A DNA stretch of 64,000 nucleotides from Pocillopora verrucosa (lineage: Eukaryota; Cnidaria; Anthozoa; Scleractinia; Pocilloporidae): positions 21,551,904-21,615,903 of the forward strand of contig NC_089312.1 in the NCBI RefSeq assembly GCF_036669915.1, written 5' to 3'. The notes below the pieces were generated by a model. That model saw only the letters and a list, made by a program, of their open reading frames with translations. It was not told the DNA's origin and did not search any database. This document shows, one piece after another, positions 61,798 through 64,000 of the stretch. Positions within the stretch are counted from its first letter, which is position 1, and each line of letters starts with the position of its first letter. The position numbers and the translations under genes are program-made.

Positions 61798-63165
61798 GTA
61801 GGCGTGTGGGTTGTTTTTTCATTTTTTTACCTTTGTTGTATTATATTCTCAATCAATGCACCTATCTAAGGTCTGCAATAGATCTATGGTAATTTGATTT
61901 ACCCCTAAACGAAAAATTTTGCCTCTTCATTCGTAAAGGTAAAAAAATTACGTAACAGTGCTATGATCACCTTGATGATGGCATCTGATCAGGCCTAATA
62001 TGATTTTCGCCTTTAAGCCTAAAACACGGTGGTTTTTAAATTCGTGATAGCCTGTTGCAGGTGTTTGCTATAGTTTGGAATGAATCGTACCACCTTCCAT
62101 CATATCTGACCGTGGGGTCACACGCATGCCTCTTCAAAACCCTCTTCCTTGTCCCCATTTTTCACTGCCCTTCTCACCTCATAGGCGGCGGAGCAGGAGG
62201 GGCCCGTAGACCCCCCCCCCCAAACAAAATCTTAGGGGGGCAGAGCACCCCAACGTTTTGGTGCCAGAAATATCAATAGTGCACCATAAAAATTGCAAAC
62301 TATTCAATCTCCTGATCTTTTCCCAAATCCTTTTATCAGAAATGGCCTTGGAGTAATGATATGTAGTAAGACATTTTTTGAACAACTCCAACCTGTGTTT
62401 GAAAAGCCAGATAGTGTGCTGAGGAAATTACACATGATTTAATTTTGTATGCAGTAACTCAATCTAATGCTAAACTGATTTTTAAACTGTGCTCGAGAAA
62501 AATGAAAGTTAGTAACAAATTGATTACAGACACACTTGAAACTGTGAAGATTGTAAAGGGGTTTGCATGTACCAAAAATCAGTGAAAAGGGCATTTTAGA
62601 AAATTTAAGTGGGAGTAAAGGCTGAGCTAAAGATAAGCCTCCCTCCCTTCATGTTTTAAAATGCTCTGCCACCTCTGCTCTTGCCTTAACACTCTCTTAT
62701 TTGTCTCATTTCCATAAACTTTTTTACTTTTTTTTTATTCTGTTGGAATACATTTAAGTTAACCTACTGAAAGATTCTTGACATGCACTTGTTGTTGAGC
62801 ATCTAGTGATGTGATCTGCAGACGGTAATAATTTGGAATGTAGATTTTTTTTAAGAAAGGGAATAACTCAATGAGCTAAACTGTTGTAGACCTTTTTAGG
62901 CTGTTTCATTGTTGTAAACTTTCTTTATTTGCATACCATTTGAATTAATTAATTTCATCCAAGCTTGAATTGGATTTTTTATCTCAATATCTCCTTGCCA
63001 TTCCTCTGGGTAGAATTAGGCCTTTAAATTCAATGCAATTATTTTAAATGGAGTCACTGATTCCTTAGTAAGCTGCATGGCATGATGATGGTATGTACAT
63101 GTGAAATAAAAAATCAGATTAAACTTTAGTACCTTTTGGTCATTATCAATCCATTGATCTTACAG
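61798..63165 (+). other. TSPO intron 1
   Basis: AT-rich, with an 11-base C run (62211-62221) next to ggaggggcccg and ttaggggggcagagcacccc, probably part of a dispersed repeat. No exon seen. Confidence 0.45.
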
Positions 63166-63178
63166 GTAACTGATAATT

Positions 63179-64000
63179 ATGCCACAGCCTTGGGTTATCA
63201 TTGGTGGGTCAGTCTTGCTACCTAATGTTGGTGGTATGCTTGGGGGATTCATCACCAGATCTCAGGTTAAGGACTGGTTTGACAAAGGTACCTGAAAATG
63301 CCTAACCATTCATTGTATACTTAACATAACAATCATTTTCAAAATGGAAAGTCAGTTATACAGTTCACCTGAGGGTGAAGAAAATTGTATGATACAGCAC
63401 AGGCAAATGGATTTCACTTGCCAACTGTCAAGAGATTGTTGAAAAAAATCTATTTTTCCGACAATGGATTATGTGTATTGAAGTACAGAAAACGGTCACC
63501 TTATCAGTTTTGATATTTGTAGTGTTCATTTAGGAAACTACCTCTGATTTTAAAATTTTTCATAGAATGAAGAGATTTTCCAACAACTAAAAATTTTTCT
63601 GTATTTTTTCCTGTTCATTACCTTTGAATTAATCACTCTTTAGGGATGTCCTACATGTGCTTTCCTCCCAACCATTTCATAACCTTAATTTTTGACAATT
63701 AAGGAGGTTATGTCATAATTTTCGTCTTGTCCATTTGGTTTGACATGATGTTTCCAATGATTTTCATAGCCCTGCTTGTTGTCTTTTGATATATAATTAC
63801 TTCTTGAAATTTTGTCTTACTCCTTCAGCTAATTTATACAGCACCTTTTAAGCCAAGCAGCAAAAATTGATCTAAATAGATTTGACTTAGCTCCATTAAG
63901 GCTACTGGGAATTTTTTCATATTGTGTTAAGTATTAAACATTCATTCCAGACTTAAAGAAACCCTCATGGAGACCCCCAAACTGGCTCTTTGGGCCAATG
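63179..64000 (+). CDS. TSPO: Translocator protein TSPO (5' part)
   Basis: Coding starts at ATG 63179, within an exon 63166-63287 (acceptor TTACAG). It continues at 63951 after a GT/AG intron in phase 1 and runs off the window. Visible protein: MPQPWVIIGGSVLLPNVGGM, then FITRSQVKDWFDKG, then KKPSWRPPNWLFGPM. The PSWxPPNWxFGP block is the TSPO/TspO signature before helix 2. TSPO is a five-helix outer mitochondrial membrane protein that binds cholesterol and porphyrins. Only about 53 residues of roughly 165 are in view. Confidence 0.93.

Noticed and set aside
1..64000. tRNA, rRNA, operons or bacterial promoters
   Set aside because: None seen; gene structure is clearly eukaryotic with introns throughout.

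Overview
This is a stretch of animal nuclear DNA, most likely from an anthozoan cnidarian such as a stony coral. It is AT-rich. The genes are split into many short exons with GT/AG introns, the domain content is metazoan (MAP2K5, TSPO, TRP channel, SRCR/EGF receptor, Ly6), and there are many dispersed repeats of kinds I associate with coral genomes. I assembled exon models by hand from reading frames, splice sites and phase. All but the three low-confidence array models keep frame throughout.

Layout. 1-5.7 kb (+): 3' part of an EF-hand gene resembling EFCAB6. 5.7-9.6 kb: repeats and MITEs around a small secreted Ly6/three-finger gene (-), with a decayed copy of its signal-peptide exon nearby. 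9.65-16.65 kb: four long tandem units of about 1.4-2.0 kb. They carry repeated, splice-bounded candidate exons of an unknown minus-strand gene family. 18.05-27.75 kb (+): a 16-exon TRP-type channel with almost no N-terminal ankyrin region and a C-terminal SPRY domain. 28.8-32.9 kb (-): an almost complete CR1/L2-like LINE with a deletion in its endonuclease. 33.4-33.75 kb: a broken SRCR exon. 35.6-45.15 kb (-): a single-pass receptor with six SRCR domains, three EGF-like domains and a tyrosine-rich tail. 45.2-53.8 kb: a patchwork of inverted repeats, duplicated repeats and a pseudogene copy of the SPRY-side exons of the TRP gene. 53.8-61.6 kb (-): a complete 23-exon MAP2K5 (MEK5). 61.6-64 kb (+): the start of TSPO, arranged head to head with MAP2K5.

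The genes do not form one pathway. The items most worth follow-up are the TRP-SPRY fusion, the SRCR receptor that has lost the same cysteines in most of its domains and carries YxxL tail motifs, and the tandem array with conserved micro-exons. The MAP2K5/TSPO pair probably shares a divergent promoter. The 5' ends of the EF-hand and SRCR genes and the 3' end of TSPO are not in view or not found.
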